Source: Ignelater luminosus
Lineage: Eukaryota; Arthropoda; Insecta; Coleoptera; Elateridae
Direction of reading: 5' to 3'
Length of the DNA: 64,000 nucleotides
Assembly: GCA_011009095.1 (NCBI GenBank)
Contig: VTPC01000660.1
Coordinates: 1-64,000, forward strand
The notes under the pieces were generated by a model. The model did not search any database. It had not been told where the DNA came from and was given only the letters and a program-made list of their open reading frames with translations. Of this stretch, positions 11,464-22,532 are shown piece by piece; position 1 is the first letter of the stretch; the number at the start of each line of letters is the position of its first letter. The position numbers and the translations under genes were made by a program.

Positions 11464-12480
11464 CAGTGACGGATGAGACGGCCGGGCATTCGGGCAAATA
11501 CCCGAAGGGCCGGTGTATAATTCTAATTTACGATCCTCACAAAAATATTTAAAATAATGTGCTTTAACTTTAAAAGTAAATTTAAAGTTGTGCATACAAG
11601 TTATTTTATGGGAAAATATCTACAGCCAAATCTTTTGGCAGTCCATGTGTTGATTAACAATAATTTGGTTTCTAGTAAGGTTCCAGAAAGGCCTGGATCT
11701 GCTTAGATGTAATGCCATGATGCAAACTGCCGTTCAGCAATTGCGCTCAATACAGCGTATATGTCTTGCATTCAATGTGCAACAAAAAAATTTATACTGA
11801 GCTAATGGTGAACTACATTGATATAGAAATCGAAGATTTTCCTGAAGTTTGTCGATGAAAGGTCTAAAGATACGCAACCAAAGTCGGAACAAGAAAAGTG
11901 CAGAATAGCAACATATAACGTCGCAATGGATGTCACAGGAGAATCCATGAGCAGACGATTTTCTAAAAATATGAATTTGTGCAGGGACCTTTCTGTACTC
12001 CACCCAAAACATTTTAAGGAGATTAACAACGTACTTAAATATAATACCAATGCGACGTCTGCGACGCTGAAAGAGGAACTTATAAGCTTCGCTGAAAACT
12101 GGGAGAAGATAAAACTAAACATTGAAGATTCGTACAAAACTGTTTGTAATCTCAATTCTGATTTAGATTCTGACGACTATGACGTATAAACCGATGATAT
12201 GACCAAAAACCAAGAAAAACCAAAGATTCGTAGAAGTTGCCAAAACTGCGCCATATGTTGCTGTGTGAAGATTTAAAATATAATCTGTTTCAAGGAGCAT
12301 ATTCTGCTTTGGCCACGGCTTATCAATACCTCCCGACTCTCCCTGTATCCCAAGTTACTTGTGAAAGATCTTTCTCCATTTTAAAGTACACATATATAAA
12401 GAATAGGTTGCGTAGTCGGCTGTCAGACAAGTGGGCTTCTTAAAAACGCATTAATCTATTGAAGCTCAGTGGAGAGGTAT
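11464..12480 (+). mobile_element. hAT element remnant, 3' end not seen
   Basis: The likely 5' terminus cagtgacggatgagac has the CAGTG start common in hAT TIRs. It is followed by a short hairpin (ttcggg / cccgaa arms). Downstream are two plus-strand transposase fragments ending in the hAT dimerisation domain. No inverted copy of the terminus was found beyond the coding part, so the right end is lost or strongly diverged. Confidence 0.65.
11911..12456 (+). pseudogene. hAT transposase remnant with C-terminal dimerisation domain
   Basis: A first frame (from about 11926 to 12189) reads DVTGESMSRRFSKN, then LCRDLSVLHPKHFKEIN, the kind of linker found before the dimerisation domain in ZMYM-like hAT proteins of animals. 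A second frame (from about 12237) contains ATAYQYLPTLPVSQVTCERS and FSILKY...KNRLRSRLSD. The pattern LP(V)S...ERSFS...K...RL is the core of the hAT C-terminal dimerisation fold. A stop and frame change separate the two, and the catalytic DDE core and BED zinc finger upstream are missing. A short insertion (TY) interrupts the ILKYIKNRL block. Inactive relic. Confidence 0.8.
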
Positions 12481-13183
12481 AAGTAATTGCTAAATCTAAA
12501 TAAGTGTAATTATAATTTTTATTTTTTTTTCGGAGTTTCGTTTATTTTGGTGTTTAGCATGCACTTGAAAATGACTTGGTTAATTGGCGACTTGCAAGAC
12601 TAAAGAATTGCAGTTTTGCAGAAAATCTGTTAGAACAAAGAAAGATTTGAAAAATTGAAATTCTTAGATAAAAGATTGAATTGCATTAATCAGTAAACCG
12701 AGAGGATCTTTACACTTTCCCAGTGTTTAGCTTTCTATTATCAACACAAAAGCGTGATGCCCCACATTTTTTCTTTGCTTGGGCTACTAGCAAAACCTAC
12801 GAATTGCATTTATACTACAAACATTTTGGGTTCTTATTCTTAGAGCCGAAAGTAGTATCTTCAGATTGGCATTCAGTCATACTTACTCTTCTTATATTGT
12901 TCTAGTAGTTCTGTGACGGAAATCTTTTTTTTTCAATTTTCTGGATACTTCACTTTTTAAGAGTTTCTTCGAGAATGTTTTTTTTTACAAAAAAAGGAAA
13001 TCTGAATTCTTCAATTTTTTTCAAATATATCAAACACCAAATCAGATAATCGAATTTTGGTTTTAACTATCAGTTCTCAGTTCAGTTCTCATTTGTCTCT
13101 TATTATCTTCAAGATTTCCTTGTGGAGTCTAGAAAATTGAATGCTCTGTGTAGGTAATAATACATGGGCGATTTGAAATCTAA
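12481..13183. other. AT-rich stretch without recognisable gene
   Basis: T-rich runs near 12520-12535 and 12925-12990. No motif in any frame. Confidence 0.5.
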
Positions 13184-13971
13184 AGGTGCGGACACATCTA
13201 ACGAATGAGCACGAAAAAACGCAAACAAACATCTAAGCAAACACGAACTAATTAAATGTGGACGCAGCCGCAAACACGAGCAATAAGGCAAAAGTCTCCA
13301 AACAGTGACGAGCAACGATCCAACCGTTGTTGGTACTTCAAAGAGAAGTGCTCGATCGCGCTTGTTCTTGTACGTGACATGTAGACTAGAAGTAAACAGT
13401 TTTATTATTTTCTGCAGTTATTATCAATTTTAGAGATTATTTGTTTTGAGCATTTGAAAAAGTAGCTGAGACTTCTATAGGAATCTCTGGTTGCCAAAAA
13501 TCGTAATGTAACACTCAGTCGTTCCTTCGCAGATATAGCTTTCCTGAAGAATGTGTCTTGGTTACTTATTTTTGGCCCGATCATTTGAAGAAGCTTATCA
13601 AAATCCGAAGCAGATAACCATGTAAAATTTTCAGTGTCCAGAATTTTCACATTGCAAATCTGCCAGTAAAGTAGAAGCATCCTACTGAATTCACGTTTTA
13701 AACAAAGATGTCATCCACCATGTTCGTCTAAATTTTTCTTTTTTTTTCAGTAACTGATTCATGATTATAAAAGTCGCACTTGCTTTTACAATGAGGTGCT
13801 TCCTACTATTATAATGAAGCGACATCTCGTATTTTATTAAAGGAATCAGGTAGGTAGTAAGCTGTTTTTAATTTAGCTGGAACAACAACGAACGTGTTCG
13901 TTCCTACTCATTTTTTGACAATTTGTTTGTTTATGCTCGTTCGCGCTCGTTGGTTAGATGTGTCCGCACCT
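13184..13971 (-). mobile_element. PIF/Harbinger deletion derivative with intact TIRs and TAA duplication
   Basis: The left end aggtgcggacacatctaac and the right end (inverse of aggtgcggacacatctaac) match at about 25 of 27 positions. Both are flanked by TAA (13181-13183 and 13972-13974), the 3-bp TWA target duplication typical of PIF/Harbinger. Inside, on the minus strand, is the N-terminal part of a HARBI1-like transposase. At 788 bp it is much shorter than a full element, so the catalytic half has been deleted. Sub-terminal sequence is rich in gctcgt-like repeats. Confidence 0.85.
13405..13680 (-). pseudogene. HARBI1-like transposase, N-terminal fragment
   Basis: Ninety-one codons read on the minus strand. 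The order is a stretch FDKLLQMIGPKISNQDT, then AISAKERLSVTLRFLAT, then SYRSLSYFFKCSKQIISKI. The pattern ERL..TLRFLATG.SY.SL...F..S...IS.I is the helix-turn-helix-like segment at the start of HARBI1 proteins. In intact proteins the DDE nuclease domain follows; here the frame ends in DNNCRK and the element's TIR region comes soon after. No catalytic residue is present. The fragment lies fully inside the element defined by the TIRs. Confidence 0.85.
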
Positions 13972-16601
13972 TAAAACGAACGTGGCAAAAAACTTGGGTA
14001 GCTTTAGAATTCGTTTTTGACTGGTGTTGGTCTTGTTACTCATTGTCCTAGAATAACGTACTTCTTTTTAACTCTTTTGGTTTTTGCGTTAAATATTGTC
14101 AAAATTATCGTTATAAGTTAGAAAATTAAGCTTTTCTATTGGTTAAACAAATGAGAATAAGTATTAAGCAATTTAATAGCTGATATAAACGGAAACTGCC
14201 TTTGGTATTTTTATTTCTTCATGCAATATGGTATTCAATCAATTTGGATTTAATGATCTAGCTTCACTGTTGAATGAATGAACTGAATGAACGGATTAAC
14301 CAGCAACGGTAATTAATGAACATATAATATTCGGAAATAACGTTATGTTTGGTAGATACTCCTGACATTTTTAAAGCGCTGCCTGTTTCGAAGTTAAGTC
14401 CACATAAGAAGTGAAATCGAGTCTAATGTTTAAACTTTGATGATGCAAAGGTTGCACGTGTACTTGTACCCAAGAAAGAACTGAAATAGTATATAATCCC
14501 TGTTATTTAATGAATGGTATCTGCGTTATTGATATTGATCACTATTAACCTGAATTTGTAATTTTTTTTCTGGATTGTTCAAGATATTATTGAGATTTGT
14601 TAATCATATGTCTAAAAGAACAGAAAGATAAATCTTATTTGCGTTATTGCACGTAAGACCTCTACAAAATAAAATGTATAATGCGGCATAGTAAGCATGG
14701 GATTATGCCGAGTATTTACAGAATGCACACATGACACATCTTGTGTGAAATATGATACCATATTGTCGTAAATACATTTTTGTCGGTATACAGCATTATG
14801 AACAAATACTCTTTATTGGTTTCTACTGTTCTATAATAACCAAGTATCAAGCTCCAGAAACAAATTAAATACCCAATCGATAATATCAGTAGATAATACA
14901 ACATGCTATACACATTATTACTTACATAGTAAGTCTTTAATTTTGGAGCGGAAGATTATATCACACTGGTGCTTTTAGCATAAGAGATTTATAAAAAAAG
15001 AAAGGAATAATACATTTCGTGTTAAATTAATTAGTTTCATAAACATTTAAAAAGAGAATTAAAAGAAAATTTTAAGGTTCCCAAGATAAAAGAAAGTTGT
15101 TGTAATATTTACATTATTCAAGTGTGTTCTTTTTATACTCCTTACTCGATTCTTTGTTTGTATGTATATTAATGAGTATACACCGGCATATGTGTATTTA
15201 TTAATTATGTATTATCAGACAAAATGAAAATTTATAGGACTTTTTTACCATCGCGTGATTATAAGTACGTTGAAATCAAGAAAGTATTATTTAAAGTTAT
15301 ACCACAATTTTTTTATTATCAAGATGGAATAAAAGTTCGATTTAAAGAAGGAATTTTTTCATATAATTTCTTTTGTAATTTACATCAATGAGAAAAAAGA
15401 GAAAGAAAAAAAGAAATGAAAAATTTTTCCAATGTATTGTTATGAACACTTTAAATTCAAATACTTTTCTTCTTCATTTCATTTTCTCCTAGATCTCGAG
15501 ATTACGGATTTAAATTAAAAGAATTTTAAGTATAACCCGGAGGGGAAATCCAAGTTTCATTAAAATATATAAAGCAATTTAAAGTCAGTTTTTACATTTA
15601 TATTTTAAACTTACACAAAATACTTTTCCAGAGCGAAGTGCTGAATTAACTTCGGAGAGAAAGTATGTTTTAATTGCATTAAAATATTGTATATTTTTCA
15701 AATTTAAGCTTGGGCAGAGTTGGTGCTCTCTCGGCTTTTGTTCCTTCCAGTGTCCGTTATAGGGGTGTTCTTATTCTTTACTTTCCGACTCATTTTCTGG
15801 CACAATAAAAGAAGGACGGAAAGTTTTACGTTTATGATTTGGCGGATTTCGCAGCAGCGAAGCTTAAATTTTTTATTTACATTGAAGGAAAAGCCCATTA
15901 GTTTTAAAATTAAAATATACATCACTCGGCCAGTTTTATAAATCGCAAACACCGAAGCAAAAACAAATGGCACCCCCGTTCTCTTGCAATATTACACTAT
16001 GAAATTTATGGTGAGTTATAAAGAACGCAGCTACACTTGCCATTAGCGCGAGCAGTTTAGCTTTTTATGGTGGACCACAATGTTGAATGTTATAAAGACG
16101 TGTTGACTTTTACTGATTTATATTTTTACCATGTTCATTTTTAGTTTTTGGCGGAATCGCTACCGCCCCCATTATGTCAAATCGACGCTAACGATTTTTT
16201 CTTCTTTATTATTATTAAAAACACTCTTTTTGTTGTTTTTCATGCAAATTCGTTCGTTTTCAACTGGGGGACAAAATAGTAACGGATGCCCGCGTTATAC
16301 GTTATTTGAATCGGTATTTCAATTCAATAGCGTAAAAAGTAATAAAAATGTAATAATATTACATTGTTTTCGCTCAGAAATGATGATAAAATACCAGAAA
16401 CGAACTTTTGCAAACTGTAAAAATGTAATTTTAATAGAAATACACGGGTTATTACACTGCAGATACGATGTATTTTTTCATCGGACTTTCAGCAGGGAAA
16501 TGTATGTTGTAAAAGAAACGCGAACAATGTAATGAAAACTATAAAATATCCTGAAATGTGATTTTGCCCTTTAAATTGTTAAAATTACTACTTGTTTACA
16601 G
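13972..16601. other. AT-rich stretch without assigned gene
   Basis: Mostly low-complexity AT sequence. Between about 15700 and 16530 composition is less biased. Overlapping frames exist there on both strands (89 codons minus at 15704-15973, 133 codons plus at 16131-16532), but none shows domain patterns or conserved-looking composition. The 133-codon frame begins inside T-rich sequence and is probably chance. Confidence 0.4.
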
Positions 16602-16704
16602 TTTGACGATCTCTCGGCCATTTGGCGAGGGCTGCTACAGTGGCGGAGGCACGGACTGGAAATAGGAAACTGCCCGTCTTGGATTTTTACCATTTTATCT
16701 TTAG
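16602..16704 (+). other. Candidate internal exon (unidentified)
   Basis: A 103-base block of clearly higher GC is bounded by an acceptor-like cttgtttacag and a strong donor, ttag followed by gtaagta. One frame is open across it and reads FDDLSAIWRGLLQWRRHG then LEIGNCPSWIFTILSL; the other two contain stops. No family is recognised. It could be a coding exon, an untranslated exon or chance. The combination of good splice signals, composition shift and an open frame is why I list it. The orientation would put a gene on the plus strand, but no neighbouring exon was found. Confidence 0.3.
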
Positions 16705-18309
16705 GTAAGTATTTTATTAATTTTAGTTAACTATCTTCGATGAAACGTTCAATGAACAAATTATAACGTTTTAATCGGATCTACAGCAATAAATACTAAT
16801 GCAGCATGCTTTAGCTCAAGAGTTTATTCTATCCGAACAGAAATTACCTAAGAAATAAAAAGGGAATGTACTATTTCCGTCGGTTAATAAAATAGTTTAT
16901 GAGCTACAGCGTGGCGAAGTCGTAAACAAATACATTTAAAATAAAATACTTTTATTAGAAAAGTAAGGAAGTTGTTATGTTTTTGTGGTTTAAAATATGT
17001 AAACCGTAAAGCCATGTAAAATCTTAACGATAAATTACTTTATTATTATTATTTATTTAGTACAGTAATGAACACGCACGCTTACCTGTACTACTTTTAA
17101 TAATGTATGTAGTCATTTCAATAATAGAATTTCTGACGTAATAAATACTTAATTTACCTCTTAAAACTTTTTCCATTGAACTCATTAGTATTTTATACAA
17201 ACGTTAAGAACTAAAAAATCGTTATTGTTATTCTCAATATAACAGTACTAAAAATATGAACGTTTGCAATAATAAATAATGGCCAACATAAGGCATAACC
17301 ATAAAACGAAACTTACATTTATTGAGGCTATTCAATTTCCGATTAAATCTGTCTGGCGATACTATCGCTTTTCTCAATCTGTTTAGTATCAAGTAGTAAC
17401 TATAACAGTCATTCAATATTCAATATCATGTGATAAACAATAGCTCATTTGGCAAGCTTTGATCTGACGACTGTGGTAGAAAAATATTTTATTCTATCAC
17501 CTCTATGGAGTATTTTGAGACAGTTGTAGTGACACTCTTCAAAGATACAGACTTAAAGTTTGTTTTTCTATCTTTCAGGAATTCTTATTGGATTGATGCT
17601 TTTTAGTTTTATGAGGTTTCCTTCTTTTTTCCATGTTTTGTTATCCCCCAATTAGACTGCTCCACAAGGGCTATGGATTCCTGATCCAAAAAATAGTAGA
17701 AGAATAATATTAGCACAGCAGTTCAGCTTAGTGTAACTGAGTTTTAAATTTTGTTCTGCACAAAACTTTCGGATCAAGCGGTTAAAGCATTGGTTTTCTT
17801 TTGATGAAACTGTGGACTGAAAGATTAAATACTGAGTATTACCATATAATGTTACAAACCCTCAAAAGTTGAGAACATGCAACATCTGTTGTGAAAAGCG
17901 AGTACTTTCTTGATAACTTTGATCGTTGGTTTCATCATTGTATTGAGGTTTGAGTCTAAACAGCTACAGGAAACTGAACTGTAGAAAAATAATACCAACA
18001 AGATATATAATTCAGAACAGGTGCTTAAAGTTGCATTCTCCATTAGGATTCTTAGATCTTTGACTGATTTAATTTGGCCCATGTGATCGTGTTGTCGAAA
18101 GTTTGTCTAGGCTAGATCGGGCACTGCCGTGGTTGGGCATCGAAACATCATTTTCTGAACGTTTGAGGATTGACAAAAATTCAAAGTTATGGGACAGTTA
18201 ACTTGATTGAGCAATTAGATCTCATTCCCCTATTGTGGAATGAGTCACTTTAGATCAGAGCACCTAGGCATACAATAACGGAATTTCTAGGAAGAGCAAA
18301 GGTAAGTAC
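16705..18309. other. Stretch without recognisable gene
   Basis: AT-rich to about 17450, then a more balanced segment with no motif. Minus-strand frames of 60-76 codons (17234-17416, 17852-18082) look random. Confidence 0.45.
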
Positions 18310-18455
18310 ATATATGAAAGTTACTGTCGTGTTATTTGCCTGTATCACTAAGGAAAACCACGAATGGTCGTAAATGAGAACAGTTGGTTTGGAGATTTGA
18401 AACCCGAACCTCCCGAAGGTTCATCTGTCAACCACGCCTGCTTCTCGGCTGTGTT
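18310..18455 (-). repeat. tRNA-derived SINE copy
   Basis: Read on the minus strand, ggttcgggtttcaaatctc resembles an RNA polymerase III B box (GGTTCRANNCC type). A possible A box (tggttgacag) lies upstream. About 40 bases later comes cgtggttttccttagtga and aggcaaataacacgacagta. The same body, tttccgtggtttccctt then ggcaaatgccggaacag, occurs at 48.7 kb and in weaker form at 45.25 kb. Copies sharing a Pol III-like head and body in unrelated places define a SINE. Confidence 0.55.
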
Positions 18456-20269
18456 TCAATGATGCCTAAAAGTCCAATTCAAGTGAATGTTTCTGTAACC
18501 CTGAATTGATTATTATCTAGCTTAAGTGCATGAAGGTATAACAGAACGTTTAGCCACATACAGTTTTGCTATGGATAGGATTTGTGCAATAAGTCCCTTC
18601 AGATCTAACCATCAAAAACTAACTTCAATTCACTATTAGTTTTGGATTTTGCAATAAGCTTTTAGGTATCGTTAGATTTTAAAACCGATGGAATGCTTTT
18701 TTTGCCAACTTCAAATCAGACTTTTAGTCTTTCTATAACTCATAAGACTGCAATAAAATGCAAGCCCAAATAACATCTACAAAAGTTCTGAATGCAAGTT
18801 GCTCAACTGAATACTCTCATTACGCAAATGACAGAAAGTTTTTGGTCCATAGGTACCAGTGTTGGACAAGGTATTAGAAAATTTCCACATTTTAGATTTA
18901 TTAAGAAAGGTTTTGAATAAGAGTTATAATAACTTTTTATACAGAATAAAGATGTAATCCTCTAGCAAACTATCGTTTCAATAATAAAAGGTAATTCATC
19001 TCTCTTATATCCTTTGAAGTAGACCGTTGATAATTTTTTTGCATTCCGATCGAGTAATCATCAGAGTTGTATTCTGTCCAGCCCCCTAACTTGTGCTCTT
19101 CTTTGCGAAAAGTTTTGTTTACGGCATATAACACTGTTTGGCTTGTTATCTTGCTACAAACAGCAAGAGACATTTCTTTAGAGCAGCTTACACTTGACAC
19201 CGTTTCTTATGATATACACAATATGTTTTTTCAATAAGGAACACCCAACATCATTTCTTTCTACTTTGTTTCTGTGGTCACCATCGCCCTACTCATGTTG
19301 ATGAATGAAGAAGTTTTTGACACAGTCGTCTTTTACATCAAACGATCAATTTCTTTAACGAAATCTTCTCACTGATAAAAGTATTCTTCAGCCAAATATT
19401 TGAGCCGAAATTTTCAAACCAACAGAAAGAGTTAGACCAGGGACCGAATTGATTGTTATAAAAGCGAAAAATCAGAGATTTAATAAAACAATCTTGCCCG
19501 AAGGGCCAAGTTTTCCTGCTCTAGTAGTAGTCTTCTTCTTTCACAGAACTGGAAATCAGAAAATAAGGACACATATTTCTATTTTCTTCTTAGATACTCA
19601 AGGTTGGCTTTACAGAAATTGAGGCATCTTGTAAACCATTTTGTACCTTGAGCAACCTGTTAAGAAACAATTTATGACTGCAACTGGCCATTGTTTCTAG
19701 ATGCGTTAACTATACAACTTTTGGCCACGATATATAACGGCCATCTGGGTGTTATTTTAATAAGATATCGATTTAGACGAATTTTTGATAACATCAGTTG
19801 CATTAATGGGAGATTTGCAATTCGATGAATTCAAGAATTTAAGAACACATTTTTTATGCGTCCTTAGGAAAAAGGCCAGTGTAGTGTTCTAATAATATTG
19901 GACATTTAGAAAGTTATCAAAAATCAATTTGAATTCTACTCATCAGCATCTTAGTTATTTACAAAATGAGTAGGAAAAGCATAAATATCACATTAAAACA
20001 GTCTTTAAATCTCTTCACATTGTATCAAGTCTTATCTTTCCGTGCGCAAATGATGCTTTACTGACGTGAAATCTAACATTTTTTGGGGGGACTATGAACT
20101 TAATACATTAAATTAATTAATCGCTCACGTATCATAAATATAACTTGAGATTACTAGCTTTTGGGGAGGGAATTGCATAAGAAAGATGCGATTTGGTGTG
20201 ATGGTAGTCAAGACTACCAGAAACAAGTTTCGCTCAGAAACTTAGATTCTTGCTTTTTAAATCATGTCA
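18456..20269. other. Stretch without recognisable gene
   Basis: Balanced to AT-rich sequence. No coding motif or paired terminal repeat was seen. A cccgaagggcc motif near 19498 recalls part of the hAT terminus at 11500, but it is too short to interpret. Confidence 0.4.
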
Positions 20270-20470
20270 ATTGACAGAATCGGACTGACTTGAGGACTAG
20301 GAGTTTAGAGACTCTGGAACAGAACCAATGTGAGTCCAAGTAGAGCCGAAATCCAATATCACAACATTTTGCCAGGTTAAAAAACAACTAATTCAATGTT
20401 GACATTTTATAGGAAGTAGAATATCTACGAAATTTTGGGCAGATTAGGCCAGTTCGGCCGTGATAATTGA
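20270..20470 (+). repeat. Dispersed repeat copy C, partial
   Basis: Contains gccgaaatccaatatcacaa, then attttgccaggttaaaaaac and aattcaatgttgac. These match in order the copy at 5490-5560 (tgaaatccaaaattacaac, ttttgccagatcaaagaac, gttcattgtt). Divergence is larger than between the copies at 4.1 and 5.5 kb. Confidence 0.45.
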
Positions 20471-21462
20471 GGAACGTATTGAAAGTTTTTCGCTAGAGAG
20501 TAGCAATTACAACTACGTTGCATTTCAATCTTTGTTCTCAAAACTAGATGATTTGAAATTCTGCTTGTTAGAATCTTACCTTAACCAAAGCTAGTTTTAA
20601 ACGCAGATGCTAGACTTGAAAGAAGAAAGTTTGGGAAACGACCAAAATCAAAAACTCAACCTTAATCGCCTTCATATAGAGGTTTTAATCTTGGGTTCCT
20701 ATTAGCTGACAGATCTTTACAGACACTATGCGTCAGACTGCTGGTTACGTCTGACAACCTTTAATGTTTAACACTTTGTTGTTTCGGGAGTAGTACCGGA
20801 ATTGTAATTATTGTTTGTGGTCTCAGCTACCACCATATCAACATACCATCCAGATTCATTGAGTTGTATGTATTGTCTATATTATCGCAGCAGTATGTAC
20901 GAGGTCTGTCCGGAAAGTATCCGACCTTGTGTTCTAACTGTGTACCTACGTGTGCTGCTGTCGAAAACAGGTATTCACTATTTATGGGGGACCTTTATGA
21001 GTGCCCGTGCCAGATGGCACCGTCCTGCAAATCTTCAGTCGACAACGGTTTGCTGTTGAGTAAACATCGAACTCCGTGCGCGTCTCATTTGACGATGAAC
21101 AAAGAGTAGTTTAGACGATTTAAAGGTGGCCGTGCATCAGTTAAAAGCGACCCTCGTTCTGGCAGGTCCGCAGCGGCAAAAACTCCTGAAAATATGGAAA
21201 GAGTGCGAGTTTTCATTAATCAGAATCGTCGTTTGACTGTACCAAGAAGTTTTGAAACGATTACGTGACGCAGTGAGAGGGAAACGGCCATATTCATGGA
21301 AAAGTGCCCACTGGGTGCCTCACTGCGACAACGCACCTGCAATACAGTCCCAACTTGGCTTCCTGTGACTTCTGGCTGTTTCTCAAATTGAAAAATACTC
21401 TTAAAGGAAGAATATTCAACGACGCGGAGGAAATAAAAAGGAATGCAGCGAAGCAGTTATTA

Positions 21463-22376
21463 CGAGGGTAGCATCGATAATTCTTGCAAACTATCAGATC
21501 TTACGCGTCTAAAGAATCGACTAGGCTATGAAACAAATACTTATAGTTTTGTTGTTTGGTTCGTGTGATTGCATCAGTTATTTTTCAATCCATTTGCGAA
21601 GTAATGCAAGTATGGTGAAAATGCATCTGACAAGATGTTTGTTATCTTTGAAACAGAGTACGAACGGCCTCGTGCTGCATTTGGATATCAAGCGCCATCT
21701 CTAAGGACTGTTTGTAGCTAGTATAACGAATTTAAATTAGAAAAGGTATCCGTGGATACCACACAGAAGTTATAGGGCGTCGTTTGGTACAAAGCAACTT
21801 TTAAAACAATACAACGAAGGCATGTCTAAGTGGTGATGAAAGCTGGATATATGCATTTGAACTCAAATTAAAGCAACAATCGGCACAGTGGGTGTTTCCT
21901 ACTGCCCCTAACCCTGCCAAAGTCAAGAAATCTCGAAGTGTGGGAAAAAGATGATTGCCTGTTTTTTCTTAAAATCAGGACCGGTTGGAACTGCAGCACT
22001 TGAAAATCAACGCACAGTTAGTGCAGAATGGTATACTACGCTATGTCTGCCAGATGTTTTTGAGAAAGCTCATTCACGTCGTCCTAAAGGGAAAGTCTTT
22101 TTGCATAGGATAACGCTTCGAGTCACAAACAAAACAAATAAAAGACAAAATGCGTGGGGTACGATTTTCAGCAGCAGATGTTGCCGTAGAGTGCTTTAAA
22201 AGTCTCGTTTCTAAAGTGACCCAAGAAAAGTGGAATTTTTGTTTTGATAATTGGTTTTACAGAATGCGTAATTGTGTTGTGTTTAAAGGTGAATATTTCG
22301 AAAAACAATAATAAAAGAATTTCTTGAAACAATGCAGTAGTTTTATTCGATTGCAGAAATTATTGGTGCTACCTCG
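21463..22376 (+). mobile_element. mariner element 2, inserted inside mariner 1
   Basis: The ends read cgagggtagcatcgataatt (left) and the inverse of cgaggtagcaccaataattt (right), flanked by TA on both sides. They differ from the TIRs of the host mariner, so this is another subfamily. Removing the element and one TA restores continuity of the outer transposase reading. Length 914 bp is short of the usual 1.3 kb owing to internal deletions. Being inserted, it is the younger of the two, although it too is decayed. Confidence 0.85.
21631..22313 (+). pseudogene. mariner 2 transposase, internally deleted
   Basis: The N-terminal remnant reads FVIFETEYERPRAAF and LRTVCS*YNEFKLEKVSVDT, the mariner helix-turn-helix region. 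After a deletion comes GDESWIYAFE, holding the first catalytic Asp of the GDE(S/T)W motif. Next are QSAQWVFPTAPNPAKVKKSR, KKMIACFFLKSG and AEWYTTLCLPDVF. A DNASSH block (second Asp) is readable after a frame shift. The stretch with the third Asp, normally SPDLAP.DF, is deleted. The C-terminus FDNWFYRMRNCVVFKGEYFE ends with a natural stop. Not functional. Confidence 0.85.
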
Positions 22377-22532
22377 TAACTATTCAGAAAGCTGAATACA
22401 CAAAAGTGGGAGAATCGCTGGAAGAAAGGCTTCTAAAGGGGAGTACTTTGAAGGGGACATCATTGCCATTGGCCAGAATTAGCTCTTTCTCTTACTATAG
22501 CACAAGATCGGATACTTTGTGAACAGACATCG

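Larger units (their letters stand above)
21121..22448 (+). pseudogene. mariner 1 transposase, interrupted and deleted
   Basis: The opening piece reads FKGGRASVKSDPRSGRSAAA and NMERVRVFINQNRRLTV. It then jumps to RDAVRGKRPYSWKSAHWVPH, so a few hundred bases are missing. CDNAPA marks the region of the second catalytic Asp. SPNLASCDFWLF marks the region of the third, whose CDF Asp is kept. At AAKQLL the frame is cut by the second mariner and resumes after it with a W..RW..C-type end and GEYFEGD. Frame changes occur between blocks. No product is expected. Confidence 0.8.
20900..22532 (+). mobile_element. mariner element 1, split by mariner element 2
   Basis: The left TIR cgaggtctgtccggaaagt and the right TIR (inverse of cgatgtctgttcacaaagt) match at about 27 of 32 positions and are flanked by TA. 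The plus-strand transposase remnant carries FRRFKGGRASVKSDPRSGRS (the end of the mariner DNA-binding region), then HWVPHCDNAPA, CDFWLFLKLKNTLKGRIF and, beyond the insertion, WENRWKK and GEYFEGD. Without the inserted element it is only about 717 bp, so large parts are deleted, including the DNA-binding N-terminus and the DETW region with the first catalytic Asp. Confidence 0.85.

Noticed and set aside
16131-16532. Plus-strand frame of 133 codons
   Set aside because: Begins in T-rich sequence, aromatic- and Lys-rich as AT-rich DNA predicts, no motif, no promoter or splice context.
18400-18450. tRNA gene (B-box-like sequence)
   Set aside because: No cloverleaf can be drawn around it; fits a SINE head better.
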